64,000 nucleotides of DNA from Leptolyngbya iicbica LK (GTDB lineage: Bacteria; Cyanobacteriota; Cyanobacteriia; Phormidesmidales; Phormidesmidaceae), in contig NZ_QVFV01000002.1 in the NCBI RefSeq assembly GCF_004212215.1, positions 784,911 to 848,910 on the forward strand, read 5' to 3'. This document shows positions 33,230-42,795 of the stretch, in pieces (the stretch's first letter is position 1; every line of letters starts with the position of its first letter). The position numbers and the translations under genes are program-made. The notes under the pieces are model-generated. The model saw only the letters and a program-made list of their open reading frames with translations, made no database searches and was not told the origin of the DNA.

Positions 33230-34954
33230 TTAGTAATAGGTGCCCACTTTGCGATGGTGAACGGCAGTGACGCCATCTGGGTCAGAGACTTTGCCCTCGT
33301 CCACCGTGCAGTAGACGATCCAGTGGTCGCTGACTTCCATGCGGCTGGTGACGGTACATTCCAGATAAGCGAGAGCATCGCCGAGGATGGGCGAGCCGTT
33401 TTCTGCCGGTCGGGTGCGGATACCTGCAAAGCGATCGCCCCCGGGTGGAAAGCGCTTCAAGAAATGCTTCATCAGCGCCGCGTAGTTGCCCTCTTCCAAA
33501 ATGTTGAGCACAAAGGTATCGCCCACCTGCATTAAGGACTCGATCGCCCGGTCTTTCGCCACCGCCACGGTGAAGCCTAAGGGTTGGAAGCTGGCTTGAG
33601 ACACCCACGACGCCAGCATGGCACTGGAAACATCGCCTTTTTGCGCGGTGATAATGTACAACCCGCTGCTAATGCGGCCCAGGGCTTTTTCCATCTCCGC
33701 GTTGAGGGACTTCAGCTTTTTCAGCTTTTTGGCTTGGGCCAGCAGTTGGCCAAAGTCAGTACCCGCTTCATCACAGAGCTGGTAGATGCCCTCGTCGGGG
33801 GTGTCTTTGATCCGAATCGGGTCGAAGCCGACCCGCAATTCCAAATCTTGGAGCCGCGTCGCCAGGGTGTCGATGGGTTCGTCGTCGCCGCCGTAAGACT
33901 CAAACAGTCCCACTGCTTGCTTGTCACTGACGGCGGCCAAAATCGTGCCGAGGGCAGCTTGGGCCACGGTGGCACCAGAGGCAGGCGGCATACCGATAAC
34001 GAGGCCCCGAGCCCGACCCACCAATTCGTTTACCTCTTGAGGATCAGCGGATCGCAGATCCATCATTTCGACGGCGACGCCGGTTTTGGTGATGCCGCGG
34101 GCGATCGCTTGGGAGATGCGATCGCTATAGCCATAGTCCGACATGTAGAAGACGGCGACCATCGTTTCGGCCTGACTCTTTTCCTGGCTCCAGCTACGAT
34201 AGCGCTCGGTCAATTCGGTCAGGTGATGGCGCAGCAGCGGCCCGTGCCCCGTCGCAACGGTGGTGATTTCTGGCAGCTTGTCCATGCGCTTCATGGCCGA
34301 GAGCACCGACCGCGCATTGGGCGCCATCAGACATTCGTAATAGAAGCGAAAATCGGGGGAGATGGCGGCCAGGTCGGCGTCATACACGTCGTCGCTGCAA
34401 TAGTGCAGACCAAAGGCATCGCAGGTAAAGAGCACCTGGCTGTGATGGTCATACGTAAAAATGGTGTCGGGCCAGTGCAGGTTCGGCGCGTTGACGAATT
34501 CCAGCACGTGGCCGTTGCCCAAATCGAGCTGGTCGCCATTTTTGACCTGCATTTTTTCGAAGGGCTGATGCACCAGGTCTTCGAGGAACTGGAGCGCAAC
34601 TTTAGCGCCCACCACCGTGGCGTTAGGGGCCAGGGCCAGCACATCGCGCACGAGGCCGCTATGGTCAGGTTCGGTGTGGCTGATGATGAGGTAGTCGATT
34701 TCGGCAGGATCAATCTGGCCTTTCAACGTCTCCAAATAGAGTTCGCGGAACTTTGCGTGGGAGGTATCCACCAGCGCCGTCTTTTCGCCGCGAATCAGAA
34801 ACGAGTTGTAAGTGGTGCCATTTTGTAGGCCAAACTCGATGTCGAAGCGATCGCGATCCCAGTCGAGCGATCGCATTGCCGTGGTATCGGCGGCGATATT
34901 CGGCTCCACCTGCATCGTGAGGCGTTTTTGGGTTTGGGGTGCGGCTACGACCAT
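33230..34954 (-). CDS. flv3: Flavodiiron protein Flv3
   Basis: A 574-residue Mehler-type flavodiiron protein, matching the usual Flv3 size. ATG 34954 has AGGAG a few nt upstream. Three modules are visible: a metallo-beta-lactamase-like diiron domain (about 30-260) with all ligands present (H93, E95, D97, H98 in HTEPDHSG, H160, D179, H237), a flavodoxin domain (about 265-410), and a C-terminal flavin reductase domain (about 430-574, GRISSGLYIITAQKG). Complete ligands mark the Flv3/Flv4 type, since Flv1 is altered. With Flv1 it reduces O2 to water downstream of photosystem I, using NAD(P)H or ferredoxin. Flv1 is not adjacent in the window. Confidence 0.9.
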   Translation of the reverse strand: MVVAAPQTQKRLTMQVEPNIAADTTAMRSLDWDRDRFDIEFGLQNGTTYNSFLIRGEKTALVDTSHAKFRELYLETLKGQIDPAEIDYLIISHTEPDHSGLVRDVLALAPNATVVGAKVALQFLEDLVHQPFEKMQVKNGDQLDLGNGHVLEFVNAPNLHWPDTIFTYDHHSQVLFTCDAFGLHYCSDDVYDADLAAISPDFRFYYECLMAPNARSVLSAMKRMDKLPEITTVATGHGPLLRHHLTELTERYRSWSQEKSQAETMVAVFYMSDYGYSDRISQAIARGITKTGVAVEMMDLRSADPQEVNELVGRARGLVIGMPPASGATVAQAALGTILAAVSDKQAVGLFESYGGDDEPIDTLATRLQDLELRVGFDPIRIKDTPDEGIYQLCDEAGTDFGQLLAQAKKLKKLKSLNAEMEKALGRISSGLYIITAQKGDVSSAMLASWVSQASFQPLGFTVAVAKDRAIESLMQVGDTFVLNILEEGNYAALMKHFLKRFPPGGDRFAGIRTRPAENGSPILGDALAYLECTVTSRMEVSDHWIVYCTVDEGKVSDPDGVTAVHHRKVGTYY

Positions 34955-35082
34955 CGAGCGCTCCTTATCATTAACGGATTTAACAACAGCAATGTTTCTT
35001 AACTTCTTCCATTGTGCCGTATTCCTCTAGATTAGGCAGTTAGGATCTTTTATCAATGTTTTGAGTTTCGCTAAAGCGGGCT

Positions 35083-35985
35083 ATGGCCACCAACCCATTC
35101 ACCATTGAACCGACGGCAGACGGTAGCGCCACGTTCTATTCCGACACGTTTGGGGAATGGTTTCACAGTCGCAGCGGGGCTTACGACGAGGCTCGCCACA
35201 CCTATGTGCAGGCGACGCGGTTAGTCGAACGCGCCCAAAACCAGGGCCAAATCACCATTCTGGACGTGTGCTACGGCTTGGGCTACAACACGGCGGCGGC
35301 GCTGGAGGCGATTTGGGCGGTGCAGCCCGATCTGCCCATTCGCCTGGTGGGGCTGGAGTTAGATATGACGGTGCCCCAAGCCGCGATCGCCCAAGGACTA
35401 CTCAAAGATTGGCCCGAGGCGGTACAAGCGGCTCTGGGGGCGATCGCTCGCCCTCACCCCAAATCCCTCTCCCAAAATTGGGGGAGGGACTTTCTGGAAT
35501 TGCCTCATTTAAATGCAGAACTCCTCATCGGCGATGCGCGGCAGCAGATTCAAACGTTGGTGGCGCAAAATTTTCAGGCGGATGTCGTGTTTCTCGATCC
35601 GTTTTCGCCGCCCCGGTGTCCGCAGTTGTGGACGGTGGAATTTCTCGGTTTGGTGGCCCAATGTCTGCACCCGCAAGGGATATTGGCGACTTACTCCTGC
35701 GCGGCGGCGGTGCGGGCAGCACTGCAACTGGCGGGATTGCACATCGGTTCGCTGGCGGCTCCTGGTCGGCGCTGGCCAAGCACTCTGGCCAGTTATGGCG
35801 AGGGCAATTTGCCGCCGCTCTCGCAGCAAGAGCTAGAACATTTGCAGACCCGGGCGGCGGTGCCCTATCGCGACCCAACACTGAAGGATGACGCGGCGAC
35901 AATTCAACAACGGCGATCGCAAGAGCAGGCCCAATCCACACTTCAATCCACAGGAGAGTGGCGGCGACGGTGGCTAAGTTCTTAG
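35083..35985 (+). CDS. MnmC-like/DUF752 SAM-dependent methyltransferase with in-frame repeat insertion
   Basis: The 300-residue protein is a class I methyltransferase of the MnmC/DUF752 type: YSDTFGEWFHSRSGAYDEA, the SAM loop ILDVCYGLGYNTAAALEAI, the acidic LVGLELD, and NFQADVVFLDPFSPPRCPQ (the DPFSP motif). MnmC-type enzymes methylate the wobble uridine modification of tRNA. At about residues 123-137 (RPHPKSLSQNWGRDF) the coding sequence reads through a palindromic repeat, keeping the frame, between two natural helices; a family member without it would be shorter. The stand-alone protein lacks the oxidase half of MnmC. Substrate is inferred. Confidence 0.8.
   Translation: MATNPFTIEPTADGSATFYSDTFGEWFHSRSGAYDEARHTYVQATRLVERAQNQGQITILDVCYGLGYNTAAALEAIWAVQPDLPIRLVGLELDMTVPQAAIAQGLLKDWPEAVQAALGAIARPHPKSLSQNWGRDFLELPHLNAELLIGDARQQIQTLVAQNFQADVVFLDPFSPPRCPQLWTVEFLGLVAQCLHPQGILATYSCAAAVRAALQLAGLHIGSLAAPGRRWPSTLASYGEGNLPPLSQQELEHLQTRAAVPYRDPTLKDDAATIQQRRSQEQAQSTLQSTGEWRRRWLSS
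35451..35493. repeat. Palindromic repeat inserted within a coding sequence
   Basis: CCCTCACCCCAAATCCCTCT (35451-35470) followed by CCCAAAATTGGGGGAGGGAC is the same type of palindrome as at 19653-19680. It is in frame and adds about 14 residues to the methyltransferase. Its coding of PHPKSLSQ-type peptides is characteristic of this repeat. Confidence 0.75.
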
Positions 35986-36255
35986 CAGCGGTTCACTAGA
36001 GGGACGTGGCAGGCGCGATCGCGGATTAATTATCGTGAGTCAATGCGATTTGCCTTGGTTCTTGAACGTTGCACGGGGCTACAGATGAGCGGCGATCGCT
36101 GCTGTCGTTCAGCGGTGTCCGAATCAAACGAGAAACCGACCCTTGATCGCAGCAAAAAAGCGCCATCTTAATACAGATGACGCCGGTACTTGGCGGGTCT
36201 AGTTAGCACGTACACAGGCAGCAGCGATCGCTGCCTATGCACAACTTTGCTGGTA

Positions 36256-36786
36256 TTACTCACTGGGAGATTCCTGGGCGTACTTGATTTCATCGGCCAG
36301 CAGAAAGGTCGATTCAGCAAAGGTCGCTTCGATTTCTTCTACGACCGTGTTATCCAGAGCGATTTCATAATCCTTCTCTAGATCAGTGACCACAAACTGC
36401 TGGACTTCACCCGACAGCTCCACATATTCACCAGGACTTGGCAGCGGCGCGGTCTCGTCTCGCAGGACGATCAACACCCCTTCGTCAGCGGCAAAATATT
36501 CTTCCTCGCGCAAAATGAATGCCCGCGAGTCATAGGTTTCCACCACTTCACCCACCACAGTCAGGGTTTGACCCAAGTAAAGTTCGGGATTGTCGGTCAA
36601 AATTTCTAAGCTTTCAGGCTTTTCCGCTACCTCTTCTGAGTAGGTGCTGGCATCTTCTTCGGTCGCTTGGGGCTCTGGATTAGAACAAGCACCCAGACCG
36701 ACTAACGTGGCCATCACGACTGGCAAACCCACCAAAGTTTTGACCTTACGAGGTGCGGAATTGCGATGAGTAGATTGAGGTCGCAT
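36256..36786 (-). CDS. Secreted lipoprotein of unknown function
   Basis: A 176-residue protein with an N-terminal signal (about 15-33) ending in a lipobox LGAC with Cys34 as lipidation site. After an acidic linker (EEDASTYSEEVAEKPE) comes a beta-rich core (about 60-150: LYLGQTLTVVGEVVETYDSRAFILREEEYFAADEGVLIVLRD), which looks like a small OB-fold or similar barrel. No named family is recognised; an OB-fold is a guess from the strand pattern. It stands alone, divergent from the HyuA-like gene with 350 bp between the starts. Confidence 0.7.
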   Translation of the reverse strand: MRPQSTHRNSAPRKVKTLVGLPVVMATLVGLGACSNPEPQATEEDASTYSEEVAEKPESLEILTDNPELYLGQTLTVVGEVVETYDSRAFILREEEYFAADEGVLIVLRDETAPLPSPGEYVELSGEVQQFVVTDLEKDYEIALDNTVVEEIEATFAESTFLLADEIKYAQESPSE

Positions 36787-37136
36787 AAGTACCTCCTGTG
36801 TAACAACGAAAAGTCACCCTCACGATCAGAACCAGGGCATCTCTAAAACAAGCCACTGATGCCTTAACGCTAGGTGCACGTGGCAAACGCATCATCAGAC
36901 TGTCGATTTGCCGGCAACTCGATCGCGAGCGAAAGAGCTACCTGAGTCTAAGAAGGTTGCCATTACTTCTTACACACTAGGAAAAAACAGGTGCTTGATG
37001 GCTCCCACGTTAGCCAGAATCCAGCCTGGGTGGAAAGTTAGAAATCCTCAGGCAGAGAAACGTACAGTCTGAACATTTTGCCGCCACCGTCCCTCCCTAG
37101 AATCCGAGGCAGCATAGGTACGTTTGGAGAGCGGAT
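36787..37136. other. 350-bp divergent intergenic region
   Basis: Between the lipoprotein and HyuA-like starts, this should carry both promoters. A possible -10 TAGAAT at about 37099 is visible, with no clear -35. No gene or repeat is seen. Confidence 0.5.
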
Positions 37137-39248
37137 ATGAAACTCATCGGTGTGGATATCGGCGGCACGTTTACCGACCTGATTTTGGCGGATGTCGCCC
37201 AGCAGCAGACCTGGATTCACAAAGTCCCTACCACCGTTGAAGACCCCTCCATTGGCATGATTCAGGGCATTCAAACCCTGTGTGAAATGGCCGAGGCAGA
37301 CTATGGCGACATCGAGCATGTGCTCCACGGCACGACGATCGCCACCAACACCCTGCTCACCCACGACGGCGCCCGCACGGGGATGATCACCACCGAGGGC
37401 TATCGCGACATCGTGCACATTGGGCGGCACCAGCGCCCCCAGCACTACTCAATCATGCAGGATATTCCCTGGCAGGCACGGCCCCTGGTGAAACGGCGCG
37501 ATCGCAAAGTCGTGCCCGAACGCCTCGACCCGCGCGGCGAAGTACTGACCCCGCTAGATGAAGATGCTGCCCGCACCGCCATCCAGGAGTTGAAAGAAGC
37601 GGGCGTAGAATCCGTTGCCATCTGCTTCCTCAACTCCTACTTCGACTCTCGCCACGAAGACCGGGTGGCCGAACTCGCCCAGGAACTGTTCCCCGAGGCG
37701 TTCATCACTACCAGCGCTAGCATCTTTCCCCAGTTCCGCGAGTTTGAGCGGTTCACCACCACCTGCATCAACGCCTTCGTCGGCCCCAAGGTAAAGCGCT
37801 ACATCCAGAACCTCAGCCGCAGTTTGAAGGAACAGTCCGTGCGGGGCGAATTGCACATCATGCGCTCCAACGGCGGCGTGGCGACGGCAGAGGTCGCAGG
37901 TGAGCAACCCGTCACGTTGCTACTGTCGGGACTCGCAGCGGGTGTATTAGGAGGCGCGGCGGCGGGGGAAAGATCGCAGCGCGATCGCCTCATCACCTTT
38001 GACATGGGCGGCACCAGCACCGACATCGGCATCGTTACCGAGCGGGGCTTTGCCGAAGCCACCGCCCGCGACACCTGGATTGCGGGCTATCCCGTCATGG
38101 TGCCGATGATCGACGTGCATACTATTGGCGCGGGGGGCGGCAGCATCGCCTATGTGGATGAGGGCGGCGCGTTCCGGGTAGGGCCGCGCAGTGCTGGAGC
38201 CGAACCGGGTCCCGTTTGCTACGACAAAGGCGGCACCGAAGTCACCGTCACCGACGCTAACGTGGTGCTGAATCGTCTCGATCCCGACCATTTCCTCGGT
38301 GGCGAAATGGCGATCTATCCCGACAAAGCCTTCGCTGCCGTCCAAGCCCTCGTCGATCGCGTCGGCCTCGACCTTTACGAAACCGCCGCAGGCATTCTCA
38401 CCATCGTTAACAACAACATGGCGAATGCCATCCGCTCTCGCACCATTCAAAAAGGGCAAGATCCCCGGCAGTTCGCGCTCGTGGCCCAGGGAGGCGCAGG
38501 ACCACTCCACGCGGCGGAAGTGGCGCGATCGCTGGGCATTCCCGAAGTGATTGTGCCGCGCTATCCCGGCATCACCTCAGCGATGGGGCTGCTCACCACC
38601 GACCTCAAGCACGACCTGATTCAGAACGAGTTCACCCTCAGCACTGACCCGCATTTGGATAAGCTCAACGCCGATCTGCAAGCGTTGGAAGATCAGGTCA
38701 TCGAACAGCTGCGAGCCGATGGCTTTAGTGCCGATCAGATGACGTTGCAGCGATTTGCCGACTGTCGCTATGTGGGGCAGGGGTACGAGTTGCGGGCGAT
38801 CGTCCCGAATGGGGAACTGGATGAAGCGGCGCTCCAAAGCGTGTGGCAACAGTTCCACGACCTACATACCGCCGAATACGGTCACTCCTTCCCCGAAAAT
38901 CCGGTGGAGCTAGTCACTCTGCGCGTCACGGGCACTGGCCCCATGCCGAAACTTGCAGGGCTACCCGTCCCGGCTGAAGGCCAGGTGGAAGATGCATGGC
39001 TCAAAACTGCGGTCACCTACTTCCGGGTTGATGGTCAATTGGAGAAGTATTCGACGAACTTTTTTGAACGCGATCGCCTTCCCATCGGTGGTGAAATTGA
39101 AGGCCCAGCGGTCATCTTCCAAAAAGATTCCACCATTCTGCTGCCCCCCCACAGCCATACCACCGTGGAGGCGAATGGTAATTTGCTGATTCGTTTGGCA
39201 GCGGCGTCAGCGACTGACCCCAGTATGGCTATGGCCGCCGCCGTGTAA
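37137..39248 (+). CDS. HyuA-like hydantoinase/5-oxoprolinase subunit
   Basis: A 703-residue cytosolic protein matching the A subunit (HyuA) family in length and motifs: VDIGGTFTDLILADV at the N-terminus (an ATP-binding loop), HGTTIATNTLLTHDGARTG, RSNGGVATAEVA, the second ATPase-like block RLITFDMGGTSTDIGIV, TIGAGGGSIAYVDEGGAFRVGPRSAGA, and the C-terminal YRAIV-like barrel (ELVTLRVTGTGPMP). HyuA-HyuB enzymes use ATP to open hydantoin or 5-oxoproline rings, or carboxylate ketones. The B subunit gene is not next to it: the next plus-strand gene is an unrelated DUF2949. The partner must lie elsewhere or the enzyme works alone. Substrate unknown. Confidence 0.88.
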   Translation: MKLIGVDIGGTFTDLILADVAQQQTWIHKVPTTVEDPSIGMIQGIQTLCEMAEADYGDIEHVLHGTTIATNTLLTHDGARTGMITTEGYRDIVHIGRHQRPQHYSIMQDIPWQARPLVKRRDRKVVPERLDPRGEVLTPLDEDAARTAIQELKEAGVESVAICFLNSYFDSRHEDRVAELAQELFPEAFITTSASIFPQFREFERFTTTCINAFVGPKVKRYIQNLSRSLKEQSVRGELHIMRSNGGVATAEVAGEQPVTLLLSGLAAGVLGGAAAGERSQRDRLITFDMGGTSTDIGIVTERGFAEATARDTWIAGYPVMVPMIDVHTIGAGGGSIAYVDEGGAFRVGPRSAGAEPGPVCYDKGGTEVTVTDANVVLNRLDPDHFLGGEMAIYPDKAFAAVQALVDRVGLDLYETAAGILTIVNNNMANAIRSRTIQKGQDPRQFALVAQGGAGPLHAAEVARSLGIPEVIVPRYPGITSAMGLLTTDLKHDLIQNEFTLSTDPHLDKLNADLQALEDQVIEQLRADGFSADQMTLQRFADCRYVGQGYELRAIVPNGELDEAALQSVWQQFHDLHTAEYGHSFPENPVELVTLRVTGTGPMPKLAGLPVPAEGQVEDAWLKTAVTYFRVDGQLEKYSTNFFERDRLPIGGEIEGPAVIFQKDSTILLPPHSHTTVEANGNLLIRLAAASATDPSMAMAAAV

Positions 39249-39445
39249 ACCACGCGGACTCGCCAACGACGCAAAGCCTCAGCCCGTGGCGGTTATGCCA
39301 TGGGCGGGAGACATCAATTGTGGCTCGCAATTCTTTTCAAACCATAAAGATTCTGTTGCGTCTCAATAAGCAAGTCATCCAGACTTTAAATTCATGGGTA
39401 TGCTGTTGCAAACGGTCACGAAGATCTACACAACGGCCCCTCATC

Positions 39446-39640
39446 ATGAGTCAGCAAAGCCAGTTGATTGAGTTTCTCCAACATGAATTGGCGGTTCCGA
39501 CTGAGGCGATCGCCCTGGGGCTGAGGCGGTCGGCGTCATCGCCTAACCTGTTGCCCATCGTGCTCTGGCAATATGGCTTGGTGACGACCCATCAACTCGA
39601 CCAAATCTACGATTGGCTAGAAGCCAGCATCATGACTTGA
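39446..39640 (+). CDS. DUF2949 protein, copy 1
   Basis: The ATG at 39446 begins the conserved part (MSQQSQLIEFLQHELAVP). The 64-residue product ends with LPIVLWQYGLVTTHQLDQIYDWLEAS, a signature of the DUF2949 family, small helical cyanobacterial proteins with no known function. A second copy with the same layout lies at 41289-41489, and the two flank the S-formylglutathione hydrolase gene. The frame extends 126 bp upstream, but that part lacks family similarity. Confidence 0.75.
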   Translation: MSQQSQLIEFLQHELAVPTEAIALGLRRSASSPNLLPIVLWQYGLVTTHQLDQIYDWLEASIMT

Positions 39641-40136
39641 GGCGTTCGCTGCCCAACCCACTAATCCTTACTGGGCAATTTTTGCCCTATGCGCGCCCTT
39701 CCATCAACGGCTAACCGCGATAAGAGTATTGCCAAAACTTCGTCCCCATCTCAACAGCTTGACGAGCGGTCAAATCAATTTAGCCAAAATTGCCCAAAAT
39801 TTTGAACAGCAAAGCTGCTGGCAGCATTGCCCTTCGTCGACATAGCGCAAAAATCGCTCGACGCATCCGGTCTTCAAAATACCCAACCGTTCTCTCCTTC
39901 GGCAAGGCAAGCTGCGCTGATGGGAGAGAGTAAATTTAGGGAGTTGGATGGCAGATGCAACCAATGACACTCAATTACTCAAACCACCATATTGCGTGAA
40001 ATAAAGCATCGTCAGCAGGCTGCGTATTAGGATGAGGGCGGTACTTGGTTTATGAGTGACTGATGCTGGTAGCTCCAAGGCTAGCAGCTGGTAATAACGC
40101 GCCCCCGTTGATGAATTCTGGGTCTAGCTCCAATCA
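39641..40136. other. 496-bp interval without a gene
   Basis: No convincing gene is present. A short hairpin GGGCAATTTTTGCCC occurs near 39675. The end should carry the fghA promoter. Confidence 0.5.
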
Positions 40137-40991
40137 ATGACTTCTCCCCATACTCTGACGCAAACCTCTCGCCAGCGTAGCTTTGGCGGTTGGCAAGATG
40201 TATATCAGCACCACTCTGACGTGCTGGCTTGTGACATGAACTTTGCAGTTTACCTGCCGCCCCAAGCTGAGGCCCAGTCCTGTCCGGTGGTGTATTGGCT
40301 AAGTGGACTGACCTGTACCGAGCAAAATTTCATCACCAAGGCCGGAGCCCAGCAATATGCAGCGCAGCACGGGCTGATTATCGTTGCGCCCGATACGAGT
40401 CCTCGGGGTTGTAAGCTGCCGGGGGAAGATGACAGCTACGACTTTGGCAGCAGTGCCGGATTTTATCTGAATGCCACGCAGGAGCCCTGGGCGCAGCATT
40501 ACCGGATGTATGACTACGTGGTGACAGAATTGCCGGGAGCGATCGCGGCCAACTTTCCAATTCGCGAGACCCATCAAGGCATCATGGGCCACTCCATGGG
40601 TGGCTATGGCGCGCTGATGATTGCCCTCCGCAATCCGGGACGCTTCAAAAGTGTGTCGGCGTTTGCGCCAATCGTGGCTCCGCCGCAGGTGCCCTGGGGC
40701 AAAAAAGCCTTTAGCAATTACCTGGGCAGTACCCTATCCGATTGGCTAGCTTACGACCCGACTCACTTGGTCAAGACGGCCCCCGAACGGCTGCCCATTT
40801 TGATCGACCAGGGCGATGCTGACTCATTTCTCAAAGAGCAGCTGCAACCGGAGTTATTTGCCGCAGCGTGTCAGGCGGTCAACCATCCCCTAACCCTCCG
40901 AATGCAGCCCGGTTATGACCACAGCTATTACTTCATCGCCAGCTTCATGGGCGATCACTTAGCACACCATGCTGCGACGTTAGTTCCGTAA
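40137..40991 (+). CDS. fghA: S-formylglutathione hydrolase
   Basis: A 284-residue esterase D family alpha/beta hydrolase. Landmarks include [31 protein letters not shown], the oxyanion and loop region APDTSPRG, the Ser nucleophile in [22 protein letters not shown] with the catalytic Asp and a C-terminal His in [12 protein letters not shown]. It completes formaldehyde oxidation by hydrolysing S-formylglutathione to formate and glutathione in the cytosol. The matching glutathione-dependent formaldehyde dehydrogenase gene is not in the window. Its length and residues are normal for the family. Confidence 0.93.
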   Translation: MTSPHTLTQTSRQRSFGGWQDVYQHHSDVLACDMNFAVYLPPQAEAQSCPVVYWLSGLTCTEQNFITKAGAQQYAAQHGLIIVAPDTSPRGCKLPGEDDSYDFGSSAGFYLNATQEPWAQHYRMYDYVVTELPGAIAANFPIRETHQGIMGHSMGGYGALMIALRNPGRFKSVSAFAPIVAPPQVPWGKKAFSNYLGSTLSDWLAYDPTHLVKTAPERLPILIDQGDADSFLKEQLQPELFAAACQAVNHPLTLRMQPGYDHSYYFIASFMGDHLAHHAATLVP

Positions 40992-41053
40992 GTGCGCAAC
41001 TAGCAACCCATCAAAGCGACGACACGCCATGTTTCGTCAAATCGGCTGGAGTG

Positions 41054-41088
41054 CAGAATCCCGGTTCCTTTCAGAAACCGGGATTCTG
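41054..41088. repeat. Long hairpin after fghA
   Basis: CAGAATCCCGGTT and AACCGGGATTCTG form a 13-bp stem around a 9-nt loop, 63 bp after the fghA stop. No T-run, so it is more likely a palindromic repeat of the kind common in cyanobacterial genomes than a classical terminator. Confidence 0.6.
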
Positions 41089-41288
41089 GACGATCGCGTC
41101 GCGTATGGGTCAATATCGCGTTGAGTGGGATTTTGAGGGCGATCGCTCAATCAGAATTACCGGTGGTTTCAGTCCTGCTATCTACTCAATCGGTTATCCG
41201 AACTAGATCGTGTGTTCAGGTGCGGTGAGTTTAGCTACAATCTGGCCCAGTAACCCCGATACCGTTTTGATTGAGGAGCCCCATCAAG

Positions 41289-41489
41289 GTGCAGAGCGTC
41301 GCCACCAGCCGAAATGCTCATTTGATTCAGTTTTTGCAGAATGAGCTCGATATTCCACCCGCTGCCATTAACGTGGCTATGCGCCATTACGAACAAGATC
41401 CTGGCCCGTTGCCAATGGTGCTCTGGCAATATGGTTTAGTCTCACTCGACCAGCTTGAGCAAATCTACGACTGGCTAGAAGTGGCTTAA
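41289..41489 (+). CDS. DUF2949 protein, copy 2
   Basis: GTG at 41289 is preferred because AGGAG lies about 10 nt upstream (41274-41278); the alternative TTG at 41271 would overlap that site. The 66-residue product has NAHLIQFLQNELDIPPAAINVAMR and ends LPMVLWQYGLVSLDQLEQIYDWLEVA, very similar to the copy at 39446-39640. It is a small helical protein of unknown function. The two copies presumably arose by duplication. Confidence 0.75.
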   Translation: MQSVATSRNAHLIQFLQNELDIPPAAINVAMRHYEQDPGPLPMVLWQYGLVSLDQLEQIYDWLEVA

Positions 41490-41680
41490 TGAGTCTGATC
41501 CGCGCCAGGCAGCGGGCGATCGCTTACCTCGATCAAGCATCAGCCCCAAGAGAACAGACGAGAACCGATTAGCCACGCTCTGCCAAACCTCTTTTGCCCC
41601 AGCGCTGCCCCTCAAAGGCGGAATTTGGAGCTTCATGAAGACCCTGAGATGTCCGCCATCGCCCGCCGTATGATTGGCCT

Positions 41681-42709
41681 ATGACAGACCTGACAATTAC
41701 TCGGCCCGACGACTGGCATCTCCATTTACGCGATGGCGCAACCCTCAAGGCAGTGCTGCCGCACACTGTGCGCCAATTTGCCCGCGCCATCGTCATGCCC
41801 AATCTCAAACCACCCGTGCGTTCCGTCGCTGACGCTACGGCTTATCGCGATCGCATTCTTGCCGTGATTCCCCCTGGGCAAACTTTCGAACCGTTGATGA
41901 CGCTGTATCTGACGGACAATACTAGCCCCGACGAAATTATGGCCGCCCAGGCCACCTCGTTTATCAAAGCGGTGAAGTACTATCCGGCTGGGGCGACGAC
42001 CAATTCAGACTCCGGCGTGACGGATATGCGTAACTGCGATCGCGTCTTTGAAGCGATGCAGCAGGTCGACATGCCACTACTGCTGCACGGCGAAGTCACC
42101 GATGCCGGGGTGGATATGTTCGATCGCGAAAAGGTGTTCATCCACCAGCACCTTATCCCGTTAAAAGAGCGCTATCCACAACTGCGAGTCGTATTGGAAC
42201 ATGTCACCACTGCCGATGCCGTCGAGTTTGTAAACGCCACGGATCGGATGGCCGCCACCATCACCCCCCAACATTTGCTGTTTAGCCGCAACATTTTGTT
42301 TCAGGGTGGCCTGCGCCCGCATTACTATTGCCTACCCATTTTGAAACGCGAAACCCATCGCCAAGCCCTGCTGCAAGCAGCGACTTCCGGCAACCCCAAA
42401 TTCTTCTTAGGCACCGACAGCGCCCCCCATGCACGAGGTGATAAAGAGAGTGCCTGTGGCTGTGCGGGCTGCTTTTCAGCTTTGCATGCGATCGAACTCT
42501 ATGCCGAGGCGTTTGAAAGCGTGGACGCCTTAGATAAGTTAGAAGGCTTCGCTAGCTTCTACGGGCCAGACTTTTACCAGCTGCCCCGCAATACGGAACA
42601 AATTACCTTAACTAAAACACCTTGGCAGATTCCTGATGCCGTGCCATTGGGAACAACGGAATTGGTGCCGCTCAGAGCTGGAGAAAAGCTGTCGTGGCAA
42701 ATGGCCTAA
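41681..42709 (+). CDS. pyrC: Dihydroorotase, type II
   Basis: A 342-residue amidohydrolase for pyrimidine synthesis that cyclises N-carbamoyl-aspartate to dihydroorotate. The type II landmarks are in order: [10 protein letters not shown] (two zinc histidines), [28 protein letters not shown] (the carboxylated lysine), [19 protein letters not shown] and [15 protein letters not shown]. The length is typical of the E. coli-type monofunctional enzyme, in contrast with the larger type I. It stands alone after the DUF2949 gene. Assignment is secure. Confidence 0.96.
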   Translation: MTDLTITRPDDWHLHLRDGATLKAVLPHTVRQFARAIVMPNLKPPVRSVADATAYRDRILAVIPPGQTFEPLMTLYLTDNTSPDEIMAAQATSFIKAVKYYPAGATTNSDSGVTDMRNCDRVFEAMQQVDMPLLLHGEVTDAGVDMFDREKVFIHQHLIPLKERYPQLRVVLEHVTTADAVEFVNATDRMAATITPQHLLFSRNILFQGGLRPHYYCLPILKRETHRQALLQAATSGNPKFFLGTDSAPHARGDKESACGCAGCFSALHAIELYAEAFESVDALDKLEGFASFYGPDFYQLPRNTEQITLTKTPWQIPDAVPLGTTELVPLRAGEKLSWQMA

Positions 42710-42795
42710 AGCGCACTAACCGTAGACCATACGCAATCCCCTCAAGATAGGCGATTAAAAAATCAGGATGGCTAGATGCTGCCCGTCCCGAACCG

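Noticed and set aside
33584..34828. 414-codon plus-strand frame opposite flv3
   Set aside because: Complementary to the complete and canonical Flv3 gene; composition typical of antisense frames in GC-rich DNA.
41054..41088. fghA hairpin as a rho-independent terminator
   Set aside because: The stem is strong but no T-run follows on either strand; treated as a palindromic repeat.
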